DNA of 13,392 nt from Betaproteobacteria bacterium (lineage in GTDB: Bacteria; Pseudomonadota; Gammaproteobacteria; Burkholderiales; Burkholderiaceae_C), in the NCBI GenBank assembly GCA_005882155.1, contig VBCQ01000357.1, positions 1-13,392 on the forward strand. Reading direction: 5' to 3'. The notes beneath the pieces were generated by a model that saw nothing but the letters and a program-made list of their open reading frames with translations, made no database searches and was not told where the DNA came from. This document shows, one piece after another, positions 1 to 7,189 of this stretch; position 1 is the first letter of the stretch, and each line of letters starts with the position of its first letter. The position numbers and the translations under genes are program-made.

Positions 1-33
1 GCGAGCGGGTTTGTGTTGAGTTGACCAACTGAC

Positions 34-2547
34 ATGCTCTCTCTCCTGACCCACCTCTCCTGGCCCGAACTGCGCCATCACCCGTGGCGCAATTTCGCCG
101 CGTTGCTCGCGGTGACCCTCGGCGTCGCGCTCGCGTTTTCGGTGCAGTTGATCAATCAATCGGCATTGAGCGAATTCAGCTCGGCCGTGCGATCGGTCAA
201 CGGCCAGCCCGACTTCGAATTGCGCGGTCAGCGTGGTGGCTTCGACGAGATGTTTTACGCGCGCGTCGCTGCGCATCCGCAGGTCGCGCTGGCGAGCCCC
301 ATCGTCGAGCTCGACACCTATGCGTTCGACGCGCACGGCGAGCGCGTGCCGCTGCACATCATCGGCATCGACCCGCTGGTGGCCGCGCCGCTGTCGCCGG
401 CGCTGCTGCCGCAACCCGATTCAGCGACCGATCGCACGGCCCTGTTCGACCCGCGCTCGATTTATCTCAACGCAAGCGCGCGACAGCGGCTCGGCGACGC
501 GCGCGTGCTGCGCGTGCAGACACCCAACGGCAGCGCCGAGCTGCAGGCCCGCGGCCACGTCACCGCGAGCGGACTCGCGTTGGCGGTGATGGACATCGCC
601 GGCGCGCAGGAGACCTTCGGCTGGCTCGGCCGCTTGAGCCGCATCGACGTTCGCCTAAAGCCCGGCGCCGATCGCGAACGCGTGCTGCGTGAGCTCGCGC
701 TGCCCGAAGGCATGCGCGCCGCGGCGCCCGACGAAGCCGCGCAGCGCGCATCGAATGTGTCGCGCGCCTACCGCGTCAACCTCACGGTGCTCGCGCTCGT
801 CGCGCTGTTCACCGGCGCGTTCCTGGTGTTCTCGATCCTCTCGCTGTCGGTCGCGAAACGGCAGGGTCAGCTCGCGCTGCTCGGCGTGCTGGGCTTGAGC
901 GCGCGCGAGCGTCTCACGCTCGTGCTCGCGGAGTCGGCCATCCTCGGATTGGTCGGCAGCGTGCTCGGCCTCGCGCTAGGCACCGCGCTCGCGTCGCTCG
1001 GCCTGCGCGTGCTTGCCGGCGACTTGGGCGGCGGCTATTTCCCAGGCGTCGCACCGAGCTTGCAGTTTCATGCCGGCGCGGCGATCGTCTACGGATTGCT
1101 CGGCGTCGGCGCGGCCGTCATCGGCGGCTGGTTGCCGGCGCGCAGCGCACAACATCTGGCGCCGGCGCAGGCCTTGAAAGGCCTCGGCTCAGCCGAATCA
1201 CATGCCGGCGTCGCGTGGCTCGGCCCGCTGTTGCTGTTCGCGAGCATCGCGCTCGCGCTGCTGCCGCCGGTGGCCGAGGTGCCGCTCTTTGCCTACGCAT
1301 CGGTTGCGTGTCTGCTGCTCGGCGGAATCGCCTGCGTGCCGGCCGGCGTGGCGCTGCTGCTGAAGGCCATCGCACCGCCCGCGCATCCGCTCGCGCTGCT
1401 CGCCATCGAGCGCGCGCGCTACCAGCGACACACCGCGACGATCGCGGTGGCCGGTGTCGTCGCGAGCCTGAGTTTGGCAGTCGCGCTGACCGCGATGGTC
1501 GCGAGCTTTCGCGATTCGGTCACACGGTGGCTCGACGTAGTGCTGCCCGCCGACCTCTATGCGCGCGCCGGCGCGAGCGCCGCAGCCGGCGATGTGGTGA
1601 CGTTGCCGAGCGCCGTCGTCAGCGGCGCAGCGCGCGTGCCCGGCGTGACGCGCGTCGACACCCAACGCGTCTCGTATGTCGTGATCGACCCGAAGCGGCC
1701 TGCGGTCGCGTTGATCGCTCGCCGCCTGCCCGACCCCGACAAGGCGCTGCCGCTGGTAGGCGAGCTCGCGAGCGCGCCGCTCGGCGAGACCGCAGCCTAC
1801 GTCAGCGAAGCGATGGTCGGCCTCTACGGCGCGGCGCCCGGAACGCGTCTGCAGTTGCCGCTGCCGAACGGCCAGCGTGTGCCGGTGTTCGTCCGCGGCG
1901 TGTGGCGCGACTACGCGCGCCAGCATGGCGCCGTCGTCGTGCAGGCGCAGGACTATGTGCGCTGGACCGGCGACGAGCGCGTCAACGACATGGCGCTGTG
2001 GCTGCAATCCGGAACGAACGCATCGGCGGTCGAGCAGGCGATCCGCGCACTCGCCACCACGCAAGGGCTCGACGGCACGTTGATCGAGTTCGCCGCGCCA
2101 GGCGAGATTCGCGCGATCTCGCTGCGTATCTTCGACCGCAGCTTCGCGGTCACGTACTGGCTGCAGGCGGTGGCGATTGCGATCGGCCTGTTCGGTATTG
2201 CGGCGAGCTTCTCGGCGCAGGTGTTGGCGCGGCGCAAGGAGTTCGGCCTGCTCGCGCACCTCGGGCTCACGCGCGCCCAGGTGCTCGGCATCGTCGCTGT
2301 CGAGGGCGCGGTGTGGACCTCGGCGGGCGCGTTGCTCGGCCTGCTGCTCGGCATTGCGGTCAGCGTGGTGCTCGTGGACGTCGTCAATCCGCAGAGCTTT
2401 CACTGGACCATGGACCTGCTGCTGCCATGGGCACGCTTGCTTGCGCTGTGCAGCGCGGTCATGCTGGCCGGAACGCTGACCGCGTGGCTTGCCGCGCGCA
2501 GCGCAGCGAGCCGCGACATGGCGCTGGCGGTGAAGGAAGATTGGTAA
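34..2547 (+). CDS. FtsX-like ABC transporter permease (MacB/YbbP type, fused two-lobe form)
   Basis: Inner-membrane permease of an ABC system of the FtsX/MacB superfamily; such proteins usually use ATP to move lipids or lipoproteins, or to drive an envelope process, rather than to import solutes. The 837-residue chain has the duplicated layout: a first helix (about 21-40), a large periplasmic domain (about 41-245), an FtsX block of three helices (about 248-275, 297-325, 347-368), two central helices (about 395-445), another helix (about 466-490), a second periplasmic domain (about 495-712) and a final FtsX block (about 715-830). The loop after the first FtsX helix, KRQGQLALLGVLGLSARER, and its second counterpart, RRKEFGLLAHLGLTRAQ, are the family's coupling segments that contact the ATPase. 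No Shine-Dalgarno precedes the ATG, which suggests translational coupling to a gene to the left, presumably the ATPase. From memory, SEED annotations describe similar proteins as fused AttF/AttG partners of AttH, and an AttH homologue lies downstream. The substrate is unknown. Confidence 0.93.
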   Translation: MLSLLTHLSWPELRHHPWRNFAALLAVTLGVALAFSVQLINQSALSEFSSAVRSVNGQPDFELRGQRGGFDEMFYARVAAHPQVALASPIVELDTYAFDAHGERVPLHIIGIDPLVAAPLSPALLPQPDSATDRTALFDPRSIYLNASARQRLGDARVLRVQTPNGSAELQARGHVTASGLALAVMDIAGAQETFGWLGRLSRIDVRLKPGADRERVLRELALPEGMRAAAPDEAAQRASNVSRAYRVNLTVLALVALFTGAFLVFSILSLSVAKRQGQLALLGVLGLSARERLTLVLAESAILGLVGSVLGLALGTALASLGLRVLAGDLGGGYFPGVAPSLQFHAGAAIVYGLLGVGAAVIGGWLPARSAQHLAPAQALKGLGSAESHAGVAWLGPLLLFASIALALLPPVAEVPLFAYASVACLLLGGIACVPAGVALLLKAIAPPAHPLALLAIERARYQRHTATIAVAGVVASLSLAVALTAMVASFRDSVTRWLDVVLPADLYARAGASAAAGDVVTLPSAVVSGAARVPGVTRVDTQRVSYVVIDPKRPAVALIARRLPDPDKALPLVGELASAPLGETAAYVSEAMVGLYGAAPGTRLQLPLPNGQRVPVFVRGVWRDYARQHGAVVVQAQDYVRWTGDERVNDMALWLQSGTNASAVEQAIRALATTQGLDGTLIEFAAPGEIRAISLRIFDRSFAVTYWLQAVAIAIGLFGIAASFSAQVLARRKEFGLLAHLGLTRAQVLGIVAVEGAVWTSAGALLGLLLGIAVSVVLVDVVNPQSFHWTMDLLLPWARLLALCSAVMLAGTLTAWLAARSAASRDMALAVKEDW

Positions 2548-2591
2548 TGTGAACCATTGATCCCTACCAATTGCATGACACTGAGATCGAC

Positions 2592-2598
2592 AAAGGAG
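2592..2598 (+). promoter_or_regulatory. Strong ribosome binding site of the aldo/keto reductase
   Basis: AAAGGAG lies 7 nt before the ATG at 2606. It is one of the best Shine-Dalgarno sequences in the window and fixes the reductase start. The 58-nt gap from the permease stop shows no convincing promoter or terminator, so read-through from the permease is likely. Confidence 0.7.
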
Positions 2599-2605
2599 TC
2601 ACTCC

Positions 2606-3598
2606 ATGATGCTTCGCCCCCTCGGCCGTTCCGGTCTCCACGTCGCACCCTTGTGCTTCGGCGGTAATGTGTTCGGCTGGACCGCCGATGAAGCGACATC
2701 GCATGCGATGCTCGATCGCTTCGTCGATGCCGGCTTCAACTTCATCGACACCGCCAATGTCTACTCGGCCTGGGCGCCGGGCCATGTCGGCGGCGAGTCC
2801 GAATCGGTAATCGGGCGCTGGCTGAAGAAGAGCGGGCGGCGCGACCGCGTCGTCATCGCGACCAAGGTCGGCATGCAGATGCCGGGGCTCGGCACTGGCT
2901 TGACGCGCTCGCTGATCGAGCGCGGCGTCGACGATTCGCTTCGCCGATTGCAGGTCGATCACATCGATCTGTACTACGCGCACGCCGACGACGCGAACAC
3001 GCCGCTCGAAGAAACGCTGGCGGCGTTCGATCGCTTGGTGAAGACCGGCAAGGTGCACGCGATCGGCGCGTCGAACTACAGCGCCGAACGGCTCGAAGAG
3101 GCGCTGGCCGTGAGCGAGCGCGAAGGGCTCACGCGCTACGAATGTCTGCAGCCGCTGTACAACCTCGTCGACCGCGAGTCGTTCGAGTCGTCGCTCGCGC
3201 CGTTGTGCGTGCGCCATGGCATCGGCGTCGCGACCTATTTCTCGCTGGCCAGCGGCTTTCTGACGGCCAAGTACCGGCGCGTCGAAGATGCCGAAGGGCA
3301 TGCGCGCGCGGCGCGCGTGAAGGGCTACTTCAATGAGCGCGGACTGCGAATCCTCGATGCGCTCGTCGCGACGGCGCAGCGCTTGCACAGCACTCCGGCT
3401 GCGGTGTCGCTCGCGTGGCTGATGGCGCAGCCGATGGTCACCGCGCCGATCGCGAGCGCGACGACGGTCGCGATGGTCACCGCACCGATCGCGAGCGCGA
3501 CGACGGTCGCCCAGCTCGACGAGCTGCTGACCGCGCCGCGGCTGGTGCTCGACGGCGATGCGTTGCGTGAGCTGGATGCGGCGAGTGCGGCGCGATGA
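2606..3598 (+). CDS. Aldo/keto reductase with an internal 13-residue duplication
   Basis: NADP(H)-dependent cytosolic oxidoreductase with a TIM-barrel fold, 330 residues. The catalytic tetrad is visible: D48 and Y53 in FNFIDTANVYS, K87 in VIATKVGM and H126 in LYYAHADD. Other signatures are the N-terminal LGRSGLHVAPLCFGGNVFGW, the IGASNYS strand (about 153-159) and the C-terminal PIASATTVAQLDEL segment that normally binds the cofactor's 2'-phosphate. That last segment is odd: MVTAPIASATTVA occurs twice back to back, encoded by two near-identical 39-bp units (3434-3511), so the chain is 13 residues longer than it would otherwise be. The insertion falls in the cofactor-binding region and could alter or abolish activity. 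It lies 58 nt after the permease and is probably cotranscribed with it. The substrate cannot be told; the overall look is that of the soluble YajO/YcsN-like group. Confidence 0.93.
   Translation: MMLRPLGRSGLHVAPLCFGGNVFGWTADEATSHAMLDRFVDAGFNFIDTANVYSAWAPGHVGGESESVIGRWLKKSGRRDRVVIATKVGMQMPGLGTGLTRSLIERGVDDSLRRLQVDHIDLYYAHADDANTPLEETLAAFDRLVKTGKVHAIGASNYSAERLEEALAVSEREGLTRYECLQPLYNLVDRESFESSLAPLCVRHGIGVATYFSLASGFLTAKYRRVEDAEGHARAARVKGYFNERGLRILDALVATAQRLHSTPAAVSLAWLMAQPMVTAPIASATTVAMVTAPIASATTVAQLDELLTAPRLVLDGDALRELDAASAAR
3434..3511 (+). repeat. 39-bp in-frame tandem duplication inside the aldo/keto reductase
   Basis: Units 3434-3472 and 3473-3511 are adjacent and differ at only two third-codon positions (GCG/GCA and GCG/GCC). 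Each encodes MVTAPIASATTVA. The near identity suggests a recent duplication by slippage or unequal exchange. The reading frame is kept because 39 is a multiple of 3. Confidence 0.95.
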
Positions 3599-3620
3599 AA
3601 CTGCCGCGGGCTGCGCAAGC

Positions 3621-3728
3621 CGACAGGCTCAGGATGATCGGAAATATCCCGTTCGCCCTGAGCTTGTCGAAGGGCTTCCTTCGACAAGCTCAGGACGATC
3701 GGAAATACAAGCTCAGCCCGAACGGGGA
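3621..3728. repeat. Cluster of REP-like palindromic repeats
   Basis: The gap between the reductase and the AttH-like gene holds several copies of one element. The 26-bp stretch from 3621 (CGACAGGCTCAGGATGATCG and onward) returns with two mismatches from 3682. Within the cluster, 3657-3673 and 3678-3694 form a perfect 17-bp inverted repeat. A third, partial copy at 3708-3728 (CAAGCTCAGCCCGAACGGGG) matches the distant copy at 10857-10877 with one mismatch in 21. The core CTTCGACAAGCTCAG resembles a dispersed intergenic palindrome that I recall from many Proteobacteria and that yields spurious 'RPELVEG'-type peptides when translated. No gene is supported in 3599-3795. Confidence 0.85.
3657..3694. 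repeat. Perfect 17-bp hairpin (REP-like stem-loop)
   Basis: CCTGAGCTTGTCGAAGG at 3657-3673 is exactly complementary to CCTTCGACAAGCTCAGG at 3678-3694, around a 4-nt GCTT loop. The stem is strong enough to fold in RNA of either strand. No T-run follows, so it is not a classical intrinsic terminator. It may instead protect the 3' end of upstream mRNA or reduce read-through from the reductase to the AttH-like gene. Confidence 0.85.
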
Positions 3729-3795
3729 TTGGTGACTCGCGGGCACGGGTTCCGTGGGGCATGGCTGACGCCGCAAAGCGCAAGAGAGCATTGAG

Positions 3796-4884
3796 ATGTC
3801 GCCTGGCATTCGACGCCGCGAATTGCTGGCCGCCGCCACGCTCAGCGGATTCGCGCGCACCGCGCACGCCGAAGGCATCCATCCGCGCCTCCTCAATTTC
3901 CCCGCCGACTTCGGCGCCCATCCCGACACGCGAACCGAATGGTGGTATGTGACCGGGACGCTCGAGTCGGCACAGACCCTGCGCGGCTTTCAAGTCACCT
4001 TCTTCCGTACACGCACCGGCATCGACGCGTCGCATCCGAGCCGATTCGCCGCGCGCCAGCTCGTGTTCGCGCACGCAGCATTGAGCGATCTGCCGCAAGG
4101 CCGCTTGCGCCACGACCAGCGCATCGCGCGCGCGGGCTTCGGCATCTCGCAAGCCGCCGAAGGCGACACCGCAGTGATGCTGCGCGACTGGCGCTTGCAG
4201 CGCGACGGCCCCGTCACCGCAAGCCGCTATCGCGCGCAAGTCGCGAGCGATGCCGCCGGATTCGCGCTCGACTTGGTCTTCACGACGACGCAGCCGCTGC
4301 TGCTGCAAGGCGACGCCGGCTACTCGCGCAAAGGCCCGCAACCCGGCGAGGCGAGCCACTACTACAGCCAGCCGCAGCTCGCCGTTTCAGGCAACGTGAC
4401 GCTCGATGGACGAGCGCTCGACGTTCGCGGCAAGGCCTGGCTCGACCACGAATGGAGCGACACGCTGCTCGACCCGCAAGCCGTCGGCTGGGATTGGATC
4501 GGCATGAATCTCGACGACGGCGGCGCGCTGACCGCGTTTCGCCTGCGCCGCGCCGATGGCTCGGCACTGTGGGCCGGCGGCAGCCATCGTGCCGCGGGAC
4601 AAACCGCCGCGCGCAACTTCCGCCCCGATGAATTGCGCTTCACACCCGGCCGCATCTGGACGAGCGCCGCGTCGCGCGCGGCCTACCCGGTCGAGTGGAC
4701 CATCGACACACCGGTCGGCCGCTTCGCCGTCAAGGCCTTGCTCGACAACCAGGAGCTCGACAGCCGCGCCAGCACCGGCTCGGTGTACTGGGAGGGCTTG
4801 AGCGAGCTGACCGGCGCGCAAGGACAGCGCGTCGGCCGCGGGTATCTCGAGATGGTGGGTTATGCGGGGAGCTTGAAGCTGTAG
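3796..4884 (+). CDS. AttH/CrtC-like secreted lipocalin-fold protein
   Basis: A 362-residue protein of the AttH / carotenoid 1,2-hydratase-like family (predicted secreted hydrolase, double lipocalin-like fold). The N-terminus is an export signal: arginines at 6-8 followed by ELLAAATLSGFA, with a likely cleavage after AHA at about residue 25. The RRRELL pattern could be read as a Tat signal, though Sec is possible. Family signatures are TEWWYVTG (47-54), HYYSQPQLAVSG (188-199), GKAWLDHEWS (212-221) and GWDWIGMNLDDG (231-242). Family knowledge places such proteins beside FtsX-type ABC permeases, where they are thought to act with the transporter in the envelope. That fits the permease at 34-2547, although a reductase and a repeat cluster separate the two here. 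CrtC homologues hydrate carotenoids, but no carotenoid gene is nearby, so a pigment role is unlikely. The start has only a weak ribosome binding site. Confidence 0.9.
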   Translation: MSPGIRRRELLAAATLSGFARTAHAEGIHPRLLNFPADFGAHPDTRTEWWYVTGTLESAQTLRGFQVTFFRTRTGIDASHPSRFAARQLVFAHAALSDLPQGRLRHDQRIARAGFGISQAAEGDTAVMLRDWRLQRDGPVTASRYRAQVASDAAGFALDLVFTTTQPLLLQGDAGYSRKGPQPGEASHYYSQPQLAVSGNVTLDGRALDVRGKAWLDHEWSDTLLDPQAVGWDWIGMNLDDGGALTAFRLRRADGSALWAGGSHRAAGQTAARNFRPDELRFTPGRIWTSAASRAAYPVEWTIDTPVGRFAVKALLDNQELDSRASTGSVYWEGLSELTGAQGQRVGRGYLEMVGYAGSLKL

Positions 4885-4888
4885 GCCG

Positions 4889-4912
4889 GCGAGACCCGAC
4901 GCGCCGTCTCGC
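4889..4912 (+). terminator. Possible hairpin after the AttH-like gene
   Basis: GCGAGAC (4889-4895) and GTCTCGC (4906-4912) form a perfect 7-bp stem with a 10-nt loop, starting 5 nt after the stop codon. There is no T-run, so intrinsic termination is uncertain. Its place between the AttH-like gene and the toxin-antitoxin promoter region suits a transcript end. Confidence 0.4.
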
Positions 4913-4933
4913 AGCACGCGAATCGGCATCAAC

Positions 4934-4955
4934 TGATGCTACATTCGATGCATCA
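4934..4955. promoter_or_regulatory. Likely VapBC operator palindrome
   Basis: TGATGC (4934-4939) and GCATCA (4950-4955) are an exact inverted repeat with a 10-nt spacer, ending 16 nt before the antitoxin ATG. The spacer contains TACATT, a passable -10 element. VapB ribbon-helix-helix antitoxins commonly repress their own promoter by binding such palindromes, so this is the best candidate operator. Confidence 0.55.
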
Positions 4956-4971
4956 CCCAGGAGTCTCGAGC

Positions 4972-5172
4972 ATGCGCACCACCATCAACATCGACGATGA
5001 CTTGCTCGCAAGAGCCGCCAAGCTGACCGGTCCGCTGGATCGCTCGACGATGGTTCACGAGGGATTGAAGGCGCTCATCGAACGCGAGAGCGCCAAGCGT
5101 CTTGCCCGGCTCGGCGGCACGCAACCGAAGTTGAAAGCGGCGCCGCGCCGGCGCCAAGAGACCAAGTCTTGA
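4972..5172 (+). CDS. vapB: VapB-type antitoxin (ribbon-helix-helix)
   Basis: A 66-residue antitoxin of the VapB / DUF2191 type. The N-terminal MRTTINIDDDLLARAAKLTG is the family's DNA-binding beta strand plus first helix; STMVHEGLKALIERES forms the second helix of the ribbon-helix-helix fold. The basic tail (KLKAAPRRRQETKS) is the part expected to wrap the toxin and block its active site. The ATG at 4972 is preferred over one 36 nt upstream because AGGAG at 4959-4963 stands 8 nt before it and family members begin MRTTI. The stop overlaps the toxin start (TTGA), so the two genes are translationally coupled. The protein probably represses its own promoter through the palindrome at 4934-4955. 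Confidence 0.9.
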   Translation: MRTTINIDDDLLARAAKLTGPLDRSTMVHEGLKALIERESAKRLARLGGTQPKLKAAPRRRQETKS

Positions 5173-5546
5173 TCCTGGTCGACACGTCGGTGTGGGTGGA
5201 TCACCTGCGCCGAGGCGACCGCCAGCTCGCCGAGCTGCTCGAGCGCGGCGCGGTCGTCATGCACGCGTTCGTCGTCGGCGAGATCGCCTGCGGCAGCCTG
5301 ACCGATCGCTCATCGATCCTGGAACTCCTTCAGGACCTGCCGATGGCCGTGATCGCGGACAGCGACGAGATTCTCGCGTTCATCGAGCACCATCGCCTTC
5401 ACGGCAAAGGCATTGGATACGTCGACGTGCACCTGTTGGCCTCGGTCGCTCTAACTCACGGCACGACGCTGTGGACGCGCGACAAGAGGCTGCGCGCCGC
5501 TGCAGATGCTCTGGGCTGCGCCTACTCAGGCGCCAGCGCGCATTGA
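5169..5546 (+). CDS. vapC: VapC-type PIN-domain ribonuclease toxin
   Basis: A 125-residue PIN-domain toxin, a Mg2+-dependent endoribonuclease; relatives cleave tRNA or rRNA to stop growth when the antitoxin is lost. The acidic metal-binding residues are in place: D5 in MILVDTSVWVDHLR, E38 in VVGEIACG, D86 in GIGYVDVHLLASV and D105 in LWTRDKRLRAAAD. The length is normal and the toxin appears intact. Translation starts at a TTG that overlaps the vapB stop by 4 nt; no downstream ATG would keep the essential first strand. This rare start may keep toxin synthesis below that of antitoxin. The target RNA cannot be predicted from sequence. Confidence 0.92.
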   Translation: MILVDTSVWVDHLRRGDRQLAELLERGAVVMHAFVVGEIACGSLTDRSSILELLQDLPMAVIADSDEILAFIEHHRLHGKGIGYVDVHLLASVALTHGTTLWTRDKRLRAAADALGCAYSGASAH

Positions 5547-5559
5547 CCCCGACGCGCTG
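5534..5559. terminator. Possible bidirectional hairpin between converging vapC and chemoreceptor
   Basis: CAGCGCG (5534-5540) and CGCGCTG (5553-5559) form a perfect 7-bp stem around a 12-nt loop that contains the vapC stop codon. It sits in the 24-nt junction of two converging genes and could stop transcription from either side. It lacks a T-run, so this is tentative. Confidence 0.3.
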
Positions 5560-5570
5560 ACAAGTTCTGC

Positions 5571-7071
5571 CTACGCCTGGGCGATCTTGAACACCGCGAC
5601 CGCGCTCACCAGCCGGCTCGCCTGCTCCTTCAAGCTCTCGGCGGCAGCCGACGACTCTTCGACCAGCGCGGCGTTCTGCTGCGTCACGTGATCGAGCTGC
5701 GTCACCGCCTCGCTCACCTGGCTGATGCCGGTGGTCTGCTCGGTCGTCGCCGAAGTGATTTCGCCGATCAGGTCGTTGACCCGCTTCACTTGCGCGACGA
5801 TGTCGTCCATCGTCCGGCCGGCATCACCGACGAGCTTGCTGCCGGTCTCGACCCGCTCGACGCTGTTGCCGATCAGCACCTTGATCTCGCGCGCGGCCTC
5901 GGCGCTGCGCTGCGCGAGGTTGCGCACCTCGCTCGCCACGACCGCGAAGCCGCGCCCTTGCTCACCGGCACGCGCCGCTTCGACGGCGGCGTTCAGCGCG
6001 AGGATGTTGGTCTGGAACGCGATGCTGTCGATCACGCCGGTGATGTCGGCGATCTTCTTGCTCGCGGTGGTGATCTCGCCCATCGTCTGCACGACCTGCC
6101 CGACGACCACGCCGCCTTGCGTCGCCACGTCGCTCGCCGAGCTCGACGGTGCTCGTGAGCTGCTCCATCGACGCCGCGGTCTGCTGCAGGTTCGACGATT
6201 GTTCTTCGGTACGCTGCGAGAGGTCGGCGTTACCGGTGGCGATCTGCGCCGATCCGGTGGCGATGCTGTCGGAGCTCTGCCGCACCTGGCCGACGATCGC
6301 TGCCAGGTTGTCGCGCATGACCTTCATCGCGGCGAGCAAGCTCGCGCTGTCGCCTTCACGCGCTTCGACATGCGCACACAGATTGCCCTTGGCGATTTCA
6401 TTGGCGACCGCCACTGCGTGATCGGGCTCGCCGCCGATCTGCCGCGTGATCGAGCGCGAGACCATGACACCCGTTCCAACACCGACCACGCAGGCCGCGA
6501 GCATCAACGCGAGGCTGATCACCATCGCGCGCTTGCTGCTCTCGCCCGCCTCGGCGACAGCGCTCGCATTCCGCGCGACGATCTTCTCGCCGACATGGTC
6601 GAGCAACTCGGCCGGCGCGCGGTCCATGCCTTTGACCGAAGCGTCGCCGGCCATCGGATCGAAACCCGACGCCTTGAAGGCTTCGAAGCCTTTGCGATAG
6701 CCCTCGCCCATCGTCGAATGCGCCTGCACGAACTTCTCGACCAGCGTTCTCGCCTCGCCTTCGGGCAGTGAAGCCAGCAGCTTCTTGGCCGATTCGTTAA
6801 CGTGGCGCTCGTGCTTCTGGAACGCGTCCCAGTATTTGTCGAGCTGCTTCGGGTCCTTGCCGCGCAGCAGCGTGTTCTTCCACTCCTGCACCTGAATCTT
6901 GAAGTCCACCAGCATGGCGGCGGACGCGCGCTCGTTCGCGTCGTCGACTTGAATGACCCTCGCGTAGGTGTCGATCGATCGGTTCAGCGTAAAGATGCCG
7001 AACAGTCCGGCGGCGATCGCACCGAACAAGGTGGCAGCAAACGCCGCCGCGAGCTTGTGACTCAGCTTCAT
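5571..7071 (-). pseudogene. Methyl-accepting chemotaxis protein, frameshifted
   Basis: A Tsr-like chemoreceptor in two reading frames. The N-terminal part has a short cytoplasmic start (MKLSHK), membrane helix 1 (about 7-29), a periplasmic four-helix-type sensor domain (about 30-180), helix 2 (about 183-205), a HAMP linker and the first methylation helix, through TEEQSSNLQQTAASMEQLTSTV (ending at residue 309, base 6145). The frame is then lost. The remainder, DVATQGGVVVGQVVQTMGEI through the signalling tip IAFQTNILALNAAVEAARAGEQGRGFAVV to the end VAVFKIAQA, follows in another frame. Compared with Tsr-like receptors, about 16 residues after TSTV are replaced by 7 nt (6138-6144), implying loss of about 41 nt. 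Everything else is well preserved, so the lesion is recent or an assembly error. The ATG is preceded by AGGGA at a good distance. The ligand is unknown, and no che genes are nearby. Confidence 0.88.
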
Positions 7072-7173
7072 GGTTCAGGTCCCTGTGGAATCAATGACTA
7101 CGGCACCGGCCCACGTTCAGCGAGCCGGCTACGCCCCCACGCCAGATGAACTCCGGGGGAGCGGACTAATGGA

Positions 7174-7189
7174 GGTGACAGCGGTCACC
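7174..7189. promoter_or_regulatory. Possible operator palindrome GGTGAC-N4-GTCACC
   Basis: GGTGAC (7174-7179) and GTCACC (7184-7189) are an exact inverted repeat with a 4-nt spacer, in the region between two diverging genes. The size suits a dimeric repressor or activator. It lies about 100 nt upstream of the chemoreceptor start and about 170 nt upstream of the GST start. No matching regulator gene is present in the window. Confidence 0.3.

Noticed and set aside
1..33. Possible 3' end of an upstream ABC ATPase gene
   Set aside because: All three forward frames close before 34 (stops at 17-19, 22-24 and 30-32), and the few codons present do not identify which frame is real.
1198..2403. Long reverse-strand open frame of 401 codons inside the permease
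   Set aside because: Its translation is rich in Arg, His, Asp and Gln with no recognisable fold; it is a GC-bias shadow of the strongly supported permease gene.
3558..3794. Small forward open frame of 78 codons between reductase and AttH-like gene
   Set aside because: It consists mainly of the translated repeat (VRPELVEG-like peptide), overlaps the reductase end and has no ribosome binding site.
3325..4359. Reverse-strand open frame of 344 codons across the reductase end, repeats and AttH-like gene
   Set aside because: It overlaps two convincing forward genes and includes the REP-like cluster translated as LSLSKEALRQAQGE-type peptide, a known artefact pattern.
5725..6771. Forward open frame of 348 codons opposite the chemoreceptor
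   Set aside because: It is antisense to a well-recognised methyl-accepting protein and has no family resemblance.
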